Assembly (NCBI RefSeq): GCF_000986795.1
Contig: NZ_LAYZ01000002.1
Span: forward strand, 310,001-374,000
Length of the DNA: 64,000 nucleotides
Reading direction: 5' to 3'
Source: Salinicoccus sediminis
Lineage (GTDB): Bacteria > Bacillota > Bacilli > Staphylococcales > Salinicoccaceae
Shown here: piece after piece, positions 36,368 to 45,248 of the stretch
How the letters are laid out: each line of letters starts with the position of its first letter
Position numbering within the stretch: position 1 is the stretch's first letter
The notes under the pieces: model-generated
Told to the model about the DNA's origin: nothing
Database searches by the model: none
What the model saw: the letters and a program-made list of their open reading frames with translations, nothing else
Program-made: the position numbers and the translations under genes

Positions 36368-37018
36368 TTATCTTCTTCCGACAGTGCGTGACAGGAAGTT
36401 TCCGAGGGACTGCAGTCCCTGCACCATGACGATGAGGATGATGACCGTGATTGCCATGGTGACCGTGTCAAAGCGCTGGTAGCCGTATGTGATGGCGAGG
36501 TCACCGACACCACCGCCTCCGACCGTTCCCGCCATGGCAGAGGCGCCGATCAGCCCGATTGTTGCAATGGTGAAATTGACGACAAGGGAGCTTAAAGCTT
36601 CCGGCAATAAAAATCTCAGGATTGTCTGGAAAGGGGTTGCACCCATCGCATCGGCGGCTTCAAGGACACCGTCATCGACTTCTAGCAGAGAGCTTTCGAC
36701 AAGCCTTGCTATGTAGGGGCCTGCATAGACGATCATCGGTACGATTGCTGCTGCTGTACCGATCGAAGTGCCGACGACGAGTCTTGTGAACGGAATGATT
36801 GCAACGAGCAGGATGATGAACGGGATGGACCTGAAAACGTTGATGACGATGTTGAGGACACTGAACACCGCCCTGTTTTCAAGAATCTGCCCCGCCCGCG
36901 TCACAAAAAGTGCGATACCGAGCGGCAGACCGAGCAGTATGGAAAAAATGAATGACACTGTGACCATCTGTACGGTTTCAATGACTGCGGTTAAAATCTG
37001 ATCCTGGTTAACCAGCAT
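36368..37018 (-). CDS. metI: Methionine ABC transporter permease
   Basis: A 216-residue inner membrane protein with five or six helices and the ABC permease EAA-type loop VDDGVLEAADAMGATPFQTI near residue 120. The start is ATG 37018, eight bases after GAGGTG; ATG 37024 is too close to it. The gene overlaps the end of metN by about ten bases, so translation is coupled. Confidence 0.94.
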   Translation of the reverse strand: MLVNQDQILTAVIETVQMVTVSFIFSILLGLPLGIALFVTRAGQILENRAVFSVLNIVINVFRSIPFIILLVAIIPFTRLVVGTSIGTAAAIVPMIVYAGPYIARLVESSLLEVDDGVLEAADAMGATPFQTILRFLLPEALSSLVVNFTIATIGLIGASAMAGTVGGGGVGDLAITYGYQRFDTVTMAITVIILIVMVQGLQSLGNFLSRTVGRR

Positions 37019-38030
37019 ATGCATTCACCTCACTGTAGACGATTTTGTTATCTCCGAGGTAGGACAGGGCACCTGAAATCTCCTGTCCGGCCCCCTGGAA
37101 TGTCACAATCAGATTGCCGAAAGGCACACCCTGGAGTTCAGTGATGTTGCCGAACAGGACGTTGACCTCCACATCGAATTTCTTTGAAATCTGCGACAGG
37201 AAAGGGCGTGCCGCAGTATGATCGACGAAATTGATACGGTAGACATTGTCATCAGCGGCAATCATATCGGTTACATATTTCGGGATTTCAGTGTGCATTA
37301 CCGTATTGACGAAATTCCGTCCCGTTTCAGTCTGCGGAGTGGAGAAAATTTCAAAGACAGTGCCTTCCTCGATCACATTGCCATCCTCCATTACGGCAAC
37401 CCTGTTGCATATCTCCCGGACGACTGACATTTCATGGGTGATCAGCAGGATGGTAATATTGTACTCCTCGTTGATTTTTTGGAGCAGTTTTAAAATTGAG
37501 TCGGTCGTCTGTGGATCGAGAGCAGAAGTCGCCTCATCACACAGCAGTATGGAAGGGCGGGTCGCCAGCGCACGGGCGATGCCGATTCTCTGTTTCTGCC
37601 CGCCCGAAAGCTGGTCAGGATACATTTTTTCCTTGTCGGCCAGACCGACAAAATCGAGAAGCTCCGTCACCCTTTCCCGGATTTTCGCTTTTGGGGCATT
37701 TTCCAGTATCAGAGGCATCGCAACATTGGCATATACAGTCTTTGAATTCAGCAGATTGAAGTGCTGGAAAACCATGCCGATCTTCTTTTTGATATTCCTG
37801 ATTTCTTTTGTGGAAATCCGGGTGAGATCCGAGCCGTCGACAATCACGTTGCCGTCCGTGGGCTGTTCCAGATAGTTGACACATCGGATCAGGGTACTTT
37901 TGCCTGCACCGCTGAAGCCGACCACCCCGTAGATTTCACCCTTATCCACCTTCAGGTTTATATCCTTCAAAGCATGGACTGTGCCATGCTTCCCTTCGAA
38001 AGTCTTTTCCAGTCCCTTGAATTCGATCAT
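37008..38030 (-). CDS. metN: Methionine ABC transporter ATP-binding protein
   Basis: A 340-residue ATPase with the Walker A GFSGAGKSTLI near residue 40, the signature LSGGQKQRIGIARAL near residue 143, and Walker B SILLCDEATSALDPQTT. The C-terminal NIL domain (about residues 265-340) is the methionine-sensing regulatory domain of MetN-type transporters. AAGGAG precedes the ATG. It is the first gene of the operon, directly below the riboswitch terminator. Confidence 0.97.
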   Translation of the reverse strand: MIEFKGLEKTFEGKHGTVHALKDINLKVDKGEIYGVVGFSGAGKSTLIRCVNYLEQPTDGNVIVDGSDLTRISTKEIRNIKKKIGMVFQHFNLLNSKTVYANVAMPLILENAPKAKIRERVTELLDFVGLADKEKMYPDQLSGGQKQRIGIARALATRPSILLCDEATSALDPQTTDSILKLLQKINEEYNITILLITHEMSVVREICNRVAVMEDGNVIEEGTVFEIFSTPQTETGRNFVNTVMHTEIPKYVTDMIAADDNVYRINFVDHTAARPFLSQISKKFDVEVNVLFGNITELQGVPFGNLIVTFQGAGQEISGALSYLGDNKIVYSEVNAYAG

Positions 38031-38069
38031 ATAAAACGCTCCTTAAACCATTCCGTTTTTCAGCCGCAT

Positions 38070-38106
38070 AAAAAAAGTCCCTCTCTTTATAAGAAGAGAA
38101 GGACTT
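38070..38106 (-). terminator. Riboswitch-controlled terminator of metNIQ
   Basis: On the minus strand AAGTCC plus TCTCTT pairs with AAGAGA plus GGGACTT, then seven T residues, between the SAM-I aptamer and metN. In the SAM-bound state this stem forms and stops transcription. Confidence 0.9.
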
Positions 38107-38132
38107 ATATTTATATATTTATAAAAAGTTTC

Positions 38133-38235
38133 TTCTCATCTTCCAGGCACAATGCCTGCTGGATTTGGCACATCACTCACGCGAGTTGTTGCCGAAGCAT
38201 CACAGGGCCAGTCCCTCCGCTTCTCTTGATAAGAA
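38133..38235 (-). promoter_or_regulatory. SAM-I riboswitch (S-box) aptamer
   Basis: Read on the minus strand, the P1 stem TTCTTATC...GATGAGAA encloses the hallmark S-box core: AGCGGAGGGACTGGCCC followed by TGATGCTTCGGCAAC, and a later GTGCCAAATCC. This architecture is known to bind S-adenosylmethionine. It lies upstream of metNIQ with a terminator between, so methionine import is switched off when SAM is abundant. Confidence 0.95.
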
Positions 38236-38345
38236 ATAATATGCAGTTGTCTGTTTAATGATTTAGAGAAAGTTTAACATGGAACCAATTATAAAGCAAT
38301 AAGATTTTTCAAAAAAATGATAAATTAGAATATTTTCTACAAATA

Positions 38346-38372
38346 AAAACCCGCCCCTGAAAGGGAGCAGGT
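38346..38372 (-). terminator. Terminator of the HxlR-type gene
   Basis: On the minus strand CCTGCTCC pairs with GGGGCGGG (two G-U pairs), followed by TTTTTATTT, just after the stop codon at 38391. Confidence 0.7.
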
Positions 38373-38390
38373 CATGAATAAGCTATTCTA

Positions 38391-38720
38391 TTACGCTTCC
38401 TGAAGACTATTATCAGGTTCGCACCATTCTTCAGCCCATTTCTGGAGTTCTTTCATGAACGGTTCGATGGCTTTCCCTTTTTCAGTCAGTTTGTACTCTA
38501 TTCTCACCGGTGTTTCCGGATAAACTTCGCGCTCTACAATACCTTCCGCTTCCAGCGACTTCAGACGCTCGGACAGGACGCGGCCACTCACACCCATGGA
38601 GGATTCGAGGTTGCAGAAACGTTTAGGCCCGTCAATCAATTGAAAGATAATCAGACCCGTCCATCTCTGACCGATGACACCCATGGCATTTTCAAATTTT
38701 GGACAGATTGAAGTATCCAT
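38391..38720 (-). CDS. HxlR-family transcriptional regulator
   Basis: A 109-residue winged helix-turn-helix protein with the HxlR start CPKFENAMGVIGQRWTGLII, containing the N-terminal cysteine (Cys6) common in redox- or electrophile-sensing members, then GVSGRVLSERLKSLEAEGIV and the wing VRIEYKLTEKGKA. Family members bind DNA as dimers and often respond to quinones, aldehydes or disulfide stress. It is divergent from the TRAP-TAXI operon and convergent with no close gene. Its target is unknown and could be itself or the neighbour. Confidence 0.9.
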   Translation of the reverse strand: MDTSICPKFENAMGVIGQRWTGLIIFQLIDGPKRFCNLESSMGVSGRVLSERLKSLEAEGIVEREVYPETPVRIEYKLTEKGKAIEPFMKELQKWAEEWCEPDNSLQEA

Positions 38721-38813
38721 TTAATCACTCCTTGCAGAACATTATAACCCTACATATAGTATTTTTACAAATGAATATGGTTCGGAAAGAAAAAACTTTC
38801 GCTCTTAAATATA

Positions 38814-38842
38814 TTGAAATTTCTGTTTTTATGTTGTAATGT
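38814..38842 (+). promoter_or_regulatory. Probable promoter of the TRAP-TAXI operon
   Basis: TTGAAA (38814-38819) and TAATGT (38837-38842) are 17 bases apart, upstream of a cre-like box. Confidence 0.5.
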
Positions 38843-38861
38843 GGTCTTGTTGTCATACAAG

Positions 38862-38875
38862 TGAAAGCGCATTCA
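38862..38875 (+). promoter_or_regulatory. CcpA cre box of the TRAP-TAXI operon
   Basis: TGAAAGCGCATTCA matches the cre consensus at 13 of 14 positions, about 20 bases past the predicted -10 element, a roadblock position. A box with the same CGCATTCA right half precedes the GlcF paralogue at 46645. Confidence 0.75.
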
Positions 38876-38895
38876 TATAGTGGGAGGGAAGAGTA

Positions 38896-39915
38896 ATGAG
38901 GAAAAATATCATCATGTTCCTGTCGTTGATGCTGGTGTCTTTGTCATTGGCCGGATGTAACTTCGAGAAAAAGGAGATATACAATATTGCAACGGCATCA
39001 ACAGGCGGCACCTATTATCCTATCGGTGTAGGGATGGGGCAGCTATGGACCGAGCACTACAGAGATCAGAATATCAAGTTCAATGGCCAGTCTTCAGCAG
39101 GTTCTGTTGAGAATATCAATCTGATGAAAAATGGAGAGGCCGATATGGCCATACTACAGAATCTTATTTCCACACAGGCCTCTGAAGGAAGCGGAATCTA
39201 TGAAGGGGAAGGTTACGGAGAACTGAGAGCGATTGGAATGATCTGGCCAAATGTTGAACATTTTGTAATGATGGATTCGGAAATAGAATCAGGAGACATT
39301 TCCGATATTGAAGGGAATTCATTTTCAGTCGGGCCGCAGGCGAGTGGGACAGAGCAATCTACCCTCACGATGATGGAAGGCATGGGGATGGATAAGAGTA
39401 ATATCAGTCCTGAATACCTCGGTTATGATGATACAATTTCATCGATGAGGGACGGGCGTCTGGATGGCGGTTCACTGCCGGCAGGCACACCTGTTTCAGC
39501 CATAACAGATATGTATGCAAGCGGGCTTTCGGCAGATATCCTTGAAGTTACTGATGAACAGCTGGAAGAAATTAATGGAGTTGTCGATGCCTGGTACAGG
39601 TATACGATTGAAGCCGGAACATACCCGAAACAGGAGGAAGATATCGAAACCATCGCCCAGCCGAACGTCCTTGTAGCAACGACGGAGATGGATGAAGAGA
39701 TGGTGTACAACCTGACAAAAATATTATTTGAGAACAGGGACTTCATGATCGGTGTACATAATTCCGCGAGGGAGATGCAGGTCGAAACTGCACTTGATGG
39801 GTTGAACACCCCACTTCATGCAGGCGCATATCGATATTTCAAGGAACAGGGGATAGAAATCGACGAACGGCTGGTTCCTGAAGAAGTGCAGGAAGGGGAT
39901 GGAGAAAATGAGTGA
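38896..39915 (+). CDS. TAXI family TRAP transporter solute receptor (lipoprotein)
   Basis: A 339-residue receptor of the TAXI type, with lipobox LAGC at about Cys20 and the family start YNIATASTGGTYYPIGVGMG. It then has the segments QSSAGSVENINLMKNGEADM and SVGPQASGTEQSTL. TAXI receptors bind glutamate, 2-oxoglutarate-like and other dicarboxylates in the few cases studied. GGGAGG precedes the ATG. It overlaps the fused TRAP permease gene by eight bases and leads an operon for 2-hydroxyacid oxidation, so a 2-hydroxydicarboxylate is a reasonable ligand; this is inference. Confidence 0.92.
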   Translation: MRKNIIMFLSLMLVSLSLAGCNFEKKEIYNIATASTGGTYYPIGVGMGQLWTEHYRDQNIKFNGQSSAGSVENINLMKNGEADMAILQNLISTQASEGSGIYEGEGYGELRAIGMIWPNVEHFVMMDSEIESGDISDIEGNSFSVGPQASGTEQSTLTMMEGMGMDKSNISPEYLGYDDTISSMRDGRLDGGSLPAGTPVSAITDMYASGLSADILEVTDEQLEEINGVVDAWYRYTIEAGTYPKQEEDIETIAQPNVLVATTEMDEEMVYNLTKILFENRDFMIGVHNSAREMQVETALDGLNTPLHAGAYRYFKEQGIEIDERLVPEEVQEGDGENE

Positions 39916-41854
39916 AAACAACCAACAGTATGCCGCTGCTGAAGAGGCTGAGATGGATATGACTCAAAGAAGGCTTGAAGGATGGCCGGCCAAAGCGGCG
40001 GCTGTAATAGGAATCATTTTATCCATTTTTGTATTATTGACATCCAGTTATCTGAACATGCAGGGTTTCTACCGTAATACCATTTTCATAGGGCTGATAA
40101 TGGTACTTGGATTTTTCATCTATCCGTTCAATAAAAAGAAACCGGGGCAGAAATTTTCATATTTGGATATCGGGATGGTTGTCCTGTCAGTCATCTCAGT
40201 CGGTTATATTACATTGAATTATACCAACCTGCACGTTGACCGTATGTCGCAGGCAAACACTATCGATTATATTTTCGCAGTGCTATGCATACTTGTGTTA
40301 TTCGAAATAACAAGACGGGCGATTGGATGGTTCATACCGATACTGAGTGTTCTTGCTATGGTCTATGCGATTTATGGTGCATATTTCCCGATTGATTTTG
40401 CGCACTCTGGGTTCAGTCTGGAACGCTTGCTGTACAGGGTGTACATGACTTCGAACGGGATTTTTGGGAGCACACTCTCCATTGCATCCACTTACATTGT
40501 GCTCTTCATACTTTTTGGTGCTTTCCTGAGCGCAAGTGGAGCAAGCAGGCTCTTCAATGATCTCGCACTTGCAATTGCGGGACAAAGGCGCGGCGGCCCT
40601 GCACAGGTTGCAGTAATCACGAGTGCTCTGACAGGTACGCTGAACGGGAGTGCAGTGGCAAACGTGGCAACCACTGGCGCATTCACCATTCCTTTGATGA
40701 AAAGCATCGGCCTTAAAAGAAGATTTGCAGCAGGTGTGGAAGCGGCGGCATCAACCGGGGGAATGATCATGCCGCCGATAATGGGGGCTGCAGCCTTCAT
40801 CATGGCGGGCTTCCTGGGTGTGCCTTATACGACCATTGTGATCGCAGGTATTGTACCGGCTCTCCTATACTATATTGCGCTCATTTTTGCAGTGGATACA
40901 GAAGCAAAAAAACAGGGGCTTAAAGGTCTGAGCAGGGACAACATACCTGAAGTTAAGAAAGTGCTTATGGAAAGAGGCGCTTTGCTGCTGCCTATATTAG
41001 TGGTGTTTGCAGTGCTTCTTGCAGGGAAAACGGCAATATTTGCAGGTTTTGCCGGTATCATTACTTCCATCATTACCTCCTATCTTACCAAGGACAGGAG
41101 TAACCGCATCACCATATCAAGATTCTTCGGGGCATTATCAGACGGGGCGAGGGGTTCCATACAGGTGGCTATTGCCTGTGCTGTAGTCGGCATCATCATT
41201 GCAGTCGTCTCCATGAGCGGTGTCGGTTCCATGCTCGCCTATAATGTCATCGATATTGCAGGCGGCAACATCTTCCTGGTACTTGTCATGGTTATGGCGA
41301 CCTGTATCATCCTGAGCTTTGGCCTTCCATCTACGGCCCTGTATATTGTAGTTGCTGTCACAGCAGCACCGGCACTCGTGGAAGCGGGAATCTCGCCGCT
41401 TGCGGCGCATTTCTTTGTATTCTACTTCGGTGCCATGTCCAACGTAACACCACCGGTCGCCCTTGCTGCTTATACCGGAGCGGGGATAGCAAACTCCAAT
41501 CCGATGCAGACTTCATGGACGGCCTTGAGGCTCGCGCTGCCGGGGTTCATCATCCCGTTCATTATCGCCTACGATCCCATCCTGCTGTTGGATACAACTG
41601 AGGGGCCGGTCAATTACTGGAGATTCGCAATAGTAGTCGCTACAGCACTCGTCGGTGTATATGCCCTTGCTGTAGGCATGGGCAACTTTGTAAGGACGAG
41701 GATGAATATGGTTGAAAGAATACTGTTTGTTGCAGTGGCGTTCCTGTTGATTACGACAGATCCGATGCTTGACCTGGTGGGCATCGTATTGTTCATTGGT
41801 GTGATGACCGTTCATTATGTAAAAAGTAAGAGAGTAGTGGAGGCGCAAAATTAA
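39908..41854 (+). CDS. TRAP transporter fused permease (DctQ-DctM type)
   Basis: A 648-residue membrane protein that joins the small and large TRAP permease subunits, the normal partner of TAXI receptors. About the first 180 residues form the DctQ-like part; the DctM-like part begins near LFILFGAFLSASGASRLFND and shows LTGTLNGSAVANVATTGAF and STGGMIMPPIMGAAAFIMAG. About sixteen helices are visible. I choose ATG 39908, nine bases after AAGGGG; ATG 39899 is an alternative. Its stop codon is directly followed by the regulator gene's ATG. Confidence 0.93.
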   Translation: MSENNQQYAAAEEAEMDMTQRRLEGWPAKAAAVIGIILSIFVLLTSSYLNMQGFYRNTIFIGLIMVLGFFIYPFNKKKPGQKFSYLDIGMVVLSVISVGYITLNYTNLHVDRMSQANTIDYIFAVLCILVLFEITRRAIGWFIPILSVLAMVYAIYGAYFPIDFAHSGFSLERLLYRVYMTSNGIFGSTLSIASTYIVLFILFGAFLSASGASRLFNDLALAIAGQRRGGPAQVAVITSALTGTLNGSAVANVATTGAFTIPLMKSIGLKRRFAAGVEAAASTGGMIMPPIMGAAAFIMAGFLGVPYTTIVIAGIVPALLYYIALIFAVDTEAKKQGLKGLSRDNIPEVKKVLMERGALLLPILVVFAVLLAGKTAIFAGFAGIITSIITSYLTKDRSNRITISRFFGALSDGARGSIQVAIACAVVGIIIAVVSMSGVGSMLAYNVIDIAGGNIFLVLVMVMATCIILSFGLPSTALYIVVAVTAAPALVEAGISPLAAHFFVFYFGAMSNVTPPVALAAYTGAGIANSNPMQTSWTALRLALPGFIIPFIIAYDPILLLDTTEGPVNYWRFAIVVATALVGVYALAVGMGNFVRTRMNMVERILFVAVAFLLITTDPMLDLVGIVLFIGVMTVHYVKSKRVVEAQN

Positions 41855-42556
41855 ATGAAGCCGATAAGAAAAGAGAAATTATCCGAACTCATCTATGAAA
41901 ATATAGTCGAGTTGATCAAGGGCGGTGAATACGAAATAGACAGCAAACTGCCTTCAGAAAATGAATTGGCAGCATATTACAAAGTCAGCCGGGCTCCTGT
42001 AAGAGAGGCAATCAGCAAACTCATTTCCATGGGATACGTGGAATCCAGCCAGGGTAGAGGGACGTATGTCAAAAATATATCGATAGCCGATGAGATGAAG
42101 GAATATACCTATGGTGACTTTGATAAAAAGGAGTTATTCGATCTTTTGGAAATGCGTACCACATTGGAGGTGCAGTCAGCAAGACTGGCAGCAAAAAGGC
42201 GCACCGAAGGAGATTTGAGGAAAATAGAAGCCGCTCTGGATGAATTTAAAAAAATCACTCAGAACCAGCGGATCATAGGAATGAAAGCAGATTATGATTT
42301 TCATGAGGCAATCGTCATATCAACCAAAAATGATTTTATGATCCAGACATTCAGCAATCTGCAGAGTGTTCACCGTGATGCATTGGAATTCTCATTAAAA
42401 CTGAACATAGGTAAACCGAGAAAGCGGGAAATGGTCTACGGTGAGCATGCCGGGGTGTTTGAAGCGATCAAGGATGGTGATGCTGAAATGGCATCTCGAA
42501 GGATGGAGGAACACCTTTTCAATATGAGAAGGAAACTTGGTGATGACAGAATATAG
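41855..42556 (+). CDS. GntR-family FCD regulator inside the TAXI operon
   Basis: A 233-residue regulator with a winged helix-turn-helix (LIYENIVELIKGGEYEIDSK, then AAYYKVSRAPVREAISKLIS) and an FCD domain containing DYDFHEAIVISTKNDFMIQ and EHAGVFEAIKDGDAEMASRR. Being encoded within the operon between permease and oxidase genes, it probably controls the operon in response to the transported acid. The ATG touches the upstream stop; GGAGG lies twelve bases before it. I could not find an obvious dyad for it in the 38721-38895 gap beyond the cre box. Confidence 0.92.
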   Translation: MKPIRKEKLSELIYENIVELIKGGEYEIDSKLPSENELAAYYKVSRAPVREAISKLISMGYVESSQGRGTYVKNISIADEMKEYTYGDFDKKELFDLLEMRTTLEVQSARLAAKRRTEGDLRKIEAALDEFKKITQNQRIIGMKADYDFHEAIVISTKNDFMIQTFSNLQSVHRDALEFSLKLNIGKPRKREMVYGEHAGVFEAIKDGDAEMASRRMEEHLFNMRRKLGDDRI

Positions 42557-42568
42557 CGGGAGGCAATT

Positions 42569-43975
42569 ATGGAACATGTTGTTTTGAAGGAATTTGAAAA
42601 TATGATTGGAAGTCGTCTTTTGACTGAAATTGACGACAGGACGTCCTATGGATACGACGGTTCTTTCGGCCAGTACATCCCTGACTGTGTGGCCCAGGTC
42701 ATGTCCACTGAGGAAGTGCAGAGAATAATGGAAATTGCGGACCAACATGAAATTCCTGTCTGTGCCCGGGGGGCAAGTACGAGTCTGTCGGGCGGACCGT
42801 TGCCGGTCCACGGCGGTATTGTACTCGATTTCTCACAATGGGATACGAAACTTGAAATATACCCGGATGATCTGATCATGAAAGTCAGTCCGGGTGTCAG
42901 GACGGGGGACATACACGAACTGGCCGAAGCACATAACCTGATGTATCCGCCCGATCCCTCATCCTCTTCGATCTGCACCATAGGCGGGAATCTTGCAGAA
43001 AACGCCGGCGGTCCACGGGGCGTCAAATATGGGGTCACCAAAGATTTTGTGATCGGCCTGGAAATTGTTACGGCGGATGGGAAAGTTCTGAGGACCGGCG
43101 GCAGCACGGTCAAGAATGTGACAGGTTATGACCTGACGAAGCTGATTGTCGGATCTGAAGGTACACTGGCTGTCATTACGGAAGCAACTTTACGTCTGAT
43201 ACCGAAACCGTCCGACACCAGGACGGCAATGATCATTTTTGAAGATCTGTATACAGCCGGGAAATCCATATCAAAAATACTGACTTCGGGTGTCAGGCCA
43301 TCTAAAATGGAAATACTGGACCATAACGCGATCAATAAGGTGGAAGACTACGCCGGGCTCGATCTGCCAAGGGAAGCAGCTGCCATCATACTCGTTGAAG
43401 TGGATGGTGATCCGGACGTACTTGTGAAAGAGCTTCGTATCGTCGAGAAGGCATTGAGCGAAATCGGGGTGGAAAATGTGCAGGTGGCCTCGGATAAAGA
43501 GGAGGAAGCCAGGCTCTGGCAGGTGCGTAAACTGGTGTCCCCTGCAGTCGTTTCCAGCGGCTATACGAAAATCTCAGAGGATGCGACCGTACCGCTCAGC
43601 AGAATTCCGGATATGTTCAGGAAAATCGATGAGATTAAAAAGAAGTATGATCTGAATATCGTCGTTTTCGGCCATGCAGGGGACGGTAACCTGCATCCGA
43701 CAATCAATACGAATATGCGCGACCCGGAAGAAGTGGAGCGGGTGGAACAGGCTGTTGAAGAGATATTCAACTATGCAATTGAACTCGGTGGAACACTTTC
43801 GGGCGAACACGGCATAGGAACGATGAAAAAAGCCTTTCTTGTCAGGGAGATGGGTGAAGAGGGAGTGGAATTCCAAAAGGCGATAAAGCGTGCCCTGGAT
43901 CCAAAAAACATTTTGAATCCGGGAAAAATATTTCCTGAAAAAGGAGAAAAAAGGTTAGTGTTGCGCAATGACTGA
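42569..43975 (+). CDS. glcD: FAD-linked 2-hydroxyacid oxidase subunit, GlcD-like
   Basis: A 468-residue VAO-type flavoprotein. The FAD-binding domain has PVCARGASTSLSGGPLPVHG near residue 62 and ICTIGGNLAENAGGPRGVKY, then NVTGYDLTKLIVGSEGTLAV. The C-terminal domain has VFGHAGDGNLHPT, and GGTLSGEHGIGTMKK with the catalytic histidine region. Relatives oxidise glycolate, D-lactate or D-2-hydroxyglutarate. It overlaps the gene for an iron-sulfur partner (GlcF-like), forming an electron path to quinone. With LhgO next door, D-2-hydroxyglutarate is a good candidate substrate; D-lactate from MurQ is another. Confidence 0.93.
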   Translation: MEHVVLKEFENMIGSRLLTEIDDRTSYGYDGSFGQYIPDCVAQVMSTEEVQRIMEIADQHEIPVCARGASTSLSGGPLPVHGGIVLDFSQWDTKLEIYPDDLIMKVSPGVRTGDIHELAEAHNLMYPPDPSSSSICTIGGNLAENAGGPRGVKYGVTKDFVIGLEIVTADGKVLRTGGSTVKNVTGYDLTKLIVGSEGTLAVITEATLRLIPKPSDTRTAMIIFEDLYTAGKSISKILTSGVRPSKMEILDHNAINKVEDYAGLDLPREAAAIILVEVDGDPDVLVKELRIVEKALSEIGVENVQVASDKEEEARLWQVRKLVSPAVVSSGYTKISEDATVPLSRIPDMFRKIDEIKKKYDLNIVVFGHAGDGNLHPTINTNMRDPEEVERVEQAVEEIFNYAIELGGTLSGEHGIGTMKKAFLVREMGEEGVEFQKAIKRALDPKNILNPGKIFPEKGEKRLVLRND

Positions 43976-45248
43976 ATCATTGGTTGAAAAGCTGGATTAT
44001 GAAGCGACTTTTGACTGCGTACAATGCGGCTATTGTCTGCCGGTCTGTCCGACATATATTGCTTTTAAAAAAGAGAAACATTCTCCGAGAGGAAGAATCA
44101 ATCTCGTCAAACTTGCAGCGGAAGAGAAGATATCGATTGAGGACATGCAGGAAGGCATCGATCTGTGTCTGGGATGCCGGGCTTGTGAGACGGTCTGTCC
44201 TACAAATGTAAGGTACGGTGACATCCTCATGTCAGCGGTGGAAGTATTGAAAGAGAACAAACAGATGGGCGTCGTGGAAAAGGCGGCCAGGACATCGTCA
44301 TTCAAGTTTGCGCTGAAGAATAAGAGAGTCCTCGGGCTGGTCAACAGAGGCATCTATGCCTATCAGTTATCCGGCATGAAAAAGGCTGTGAAAAGGACAG
44401 GTATCTTGGGGAAATCGAAAAAGATGGATCAGATGAACAGAGCGATGCCTGACATCATCTTGAGCAGACGCATTACCAGAAACATCAATCCTTTCAGAAG
44501 AAAAAGTCTGTCGGTCGGTTTTTTCGAAGGATGCATCATGGACACATTCTTCGCTCAGGTGAACAGGCTGGCTGTGAATATAATGCAGAAAAATAATATC
44601 CAGGTTACGAATATACCGAACCAGACATGCTGCGGCGCCCTGCAGCACCATTCAGGGGAATCGGAAGAGACACTGAAGCTTGCGATGGAAAACATAGAGG
44701 CATATGAAAAATATGATTTCGATTATATTGTCAACACGATCGGCGGCTGCGGAGCGACACTGAAAGAATACGACAAATTATTCGATCCGAGCACAGATTG
44801 GCATGAGCGGGCGAAGAGATTCACCGGAAAAGTGAGGGATATTTCCCAGATCATGGCGATGATCGATTTTGATTTCAAGCATGATATTAAAAGGAATGCT
44901 GTATACCAGCCTTCCTGCCACCTTGAAAATGTCCAGCAGGTGTTTGAAGAGCCACTGGATGTGATTCGTCAGGTGCCGGGATTGAATTATATGGAAATGA
45001 ATGAGAAATCACTGTGCTGCGGATCGGCGGGTATCTATAATATTCTCCATTTCGATGAATCCATGCAGATCCTTGATCTCAAGATGGAGAATGTAAAAAA
45101 ATCAAAGCCGGATCTTATCATTACATCGAACCCGGGGTGCCACATACAGATGAAACTGGGTGTGGAGCGTGAAGGTCTGACTGATGAAATTGAAGTGAAA
45201 CATATTGTGGAAGTAATAGCAGAAGCTTGCGGGGTGGGTGGAAATTGA
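43968..45248 (+). CDS. glcF: Iron-sulfur CCG-domain oxidase subunit, GlcF-like
   Basis: A 426-residue cytoplasmic electron-transfer subunit. Two 4Fe-4S ferredoxin motifs lie at Cys17-20-23-27 and Cys67-70-73-77. Two CCG domains follow, with cysteines at 189, 221, 222 and 261 and at 317, 350, 351 and 391, as in GlcF/HdrB-type proteins. It accepts electrons from GlcD and passes them towards quinone. The gene overlaps glcD by eight bases and lhgO by four. A separate gene at 46678 is plainly derived from its C-terminal half but lacks these cysteines. Confidence 0.94.
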   Translation: MTESLVEKLDYEATFDCVQCGYCLPVCPTYIAFKKEKHSPRGRINLVKLAAEEKISIEDMQEGIDLCLGCRACETVCPTNVRYGDILMSAVEVLKENKQMGVVEKAARTSSFKFALKNKRVLGLVNRGIYAYQLSGMKKAVKRTGILGKSKKMDQMNRAMPDIILSRRITRNINPFRRKSLSVGFFEGCIMDTFFAQVNRLAVNIMQKNNIQVTNIPNQTCCGALQHHSGESEETLKLAMENIEAYEKYDFDYIVNTIGGCGATLKEYDKLFDPSTDWHERAKRFTGKVRDISQIMAMIDFDFKHDIKRNAVYQPSCHLENVQQVFEEPLDVIRQVPGLNYMEMNEKSLCCGSAGIYNILHFDESMQILDLKMENVKKSKPDLIITSNPGCHIQMKLGVEREGLTDEIEVKHIVEVIAEACGVGGN